The position numbers were made by a program, and so were the translations under genes. A stretch of DNA of 21,793 bases from an uncultured Verrucomicrobiota bacterium (GTDB lineage: Bacteria > Verrucomicrobiota > Kiritimatiellia > RFP12 > UBA1067), in assembly GCA_946631345.1 (NCBI GenBank), contig CAMPAA010000022.1, forward strand, positions 1-21,793, read 5' to 3'. Under the pieces are notes generated by a model. The model ran no database searches. It was not told the DNA's origin and was given only the letters and a program-made list of their open reading frames with translations. Positions 21,695 to 21,793 of this stretch are shown one piece after another (positions within the stretch are counted from its first letter, which is position 1; each line of letters opens with the position of its first letter).

Positions 21695-21793
21695 TTACGG
21701 CGTGGTGAACGTCACGTCGAGCGTGGCGGTGCCGCCTGCCGTCGTGACCTTCACGCTGCCGCTGGCGGGGCCCTCGGTGCGCACCGTGCCATC
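21695..21793 (-). CDS. C-terminal end of a secreted or surface protein (partial)
   Basis: Only the last 32 codons and a TAA stop are inside the window. The peptide is rich in Gly, Thr and Val, with alternating polar and hydrophobic residues (GSVKVTTAGGTATLDVTFTTP). This is typical of beta-sandwich or Ig-like repeats at the end of large exported proteins. No family can be assigned from 32 residues. The frame is supported by the stop codon directly followed by a strong hairpin and by the lack of a competing frame. Confidence 0.5.
   Translation of the reverse strand, partial: DGTVRTEGPASGSVKVTTAGGTATLDVTFTTP

Overview
The window looks like a piece of a GC-rich, Gram-negative, anaerobic chromosome. 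The best guess is a gut member of the Kiritimatiellota/Verrucomicrobiota/Lentisphaerota group. The clues are many secreted glycoside hydrolases and carbohydrate esterases, a secreted SUMF1-type protein, an outer-membrane barrel of the DUF3034 type, and ThiH (the anaerobic radical-SAM route to dehydroglycine) rather than the oxygen-dependent ThiO. The taxonomic placement is inference from gene content only.

Left half (409-8941, all minus strand): one long, tightly spaced sulfur/thiazole cluster. In transcription order it is metY, a DUF3034 outer-membrane protein, thiS, thiF, a GCS2-type glutamate-cysteine ligase family protein, a second GshA-type glutamate-cysteine ligase, a class II glutamine amidotransferase (YafJ/EgtC-like), thiG and thiH. 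ThiS, ThiF, ThiG and ThiH make the thiazole part of thiamine. The three gamma-glutamyl-chemistry genes sit exactly between thiF and thiG, coupled by short gaps or an 8-base overlap. This is the most unusual arrangement in the window. No thiC, thiE, cysteine desulfurase or ATP-grasp glutathione synthetase is present here. A promoter, a leader hairpin and an operator-like inverted repeat lie before metY. Hairpins follow thiH. Positions 1-60 carry a promoter reading out of the left edge, with a 28-base near-palindrome over its -35 box.

Middle (9126-12493, minus strand): a three-gene secreted-protein operon with a strong promoter (TTGACA-18-TATATT). It encodes a small secreted protein of unknown function, a secreted SUMF1/FGE-like protein lacking one of the two catalytic cysteines, and a GHL10/YddW-like glycosyl hydrolase. 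It ends in a good intrinsic terminator.

Right half: a plus-strand GH2 beta-galactosidase (12662-15757) converges on a three-gene minus-strand operon (21579 to 15744). That operon encodes a tandem-duplicated alpha/beta-hydrolase esterase, a DUF4091/GH123-like protein and a sialate O-acetylesterase-like SGNH esterase, joined by two ATGA overlaps. The two converging stop codons lie in the arms of one shared hairpin. Together these look like a small polysaccharide-utilisation locus for an acetylated, galactose- and/or amino-sugar-containing glycan. The last 99 bases are the C-terminal end of another minus-strand gene, followed by a strong hairpin resembling an element at the left end of the window.
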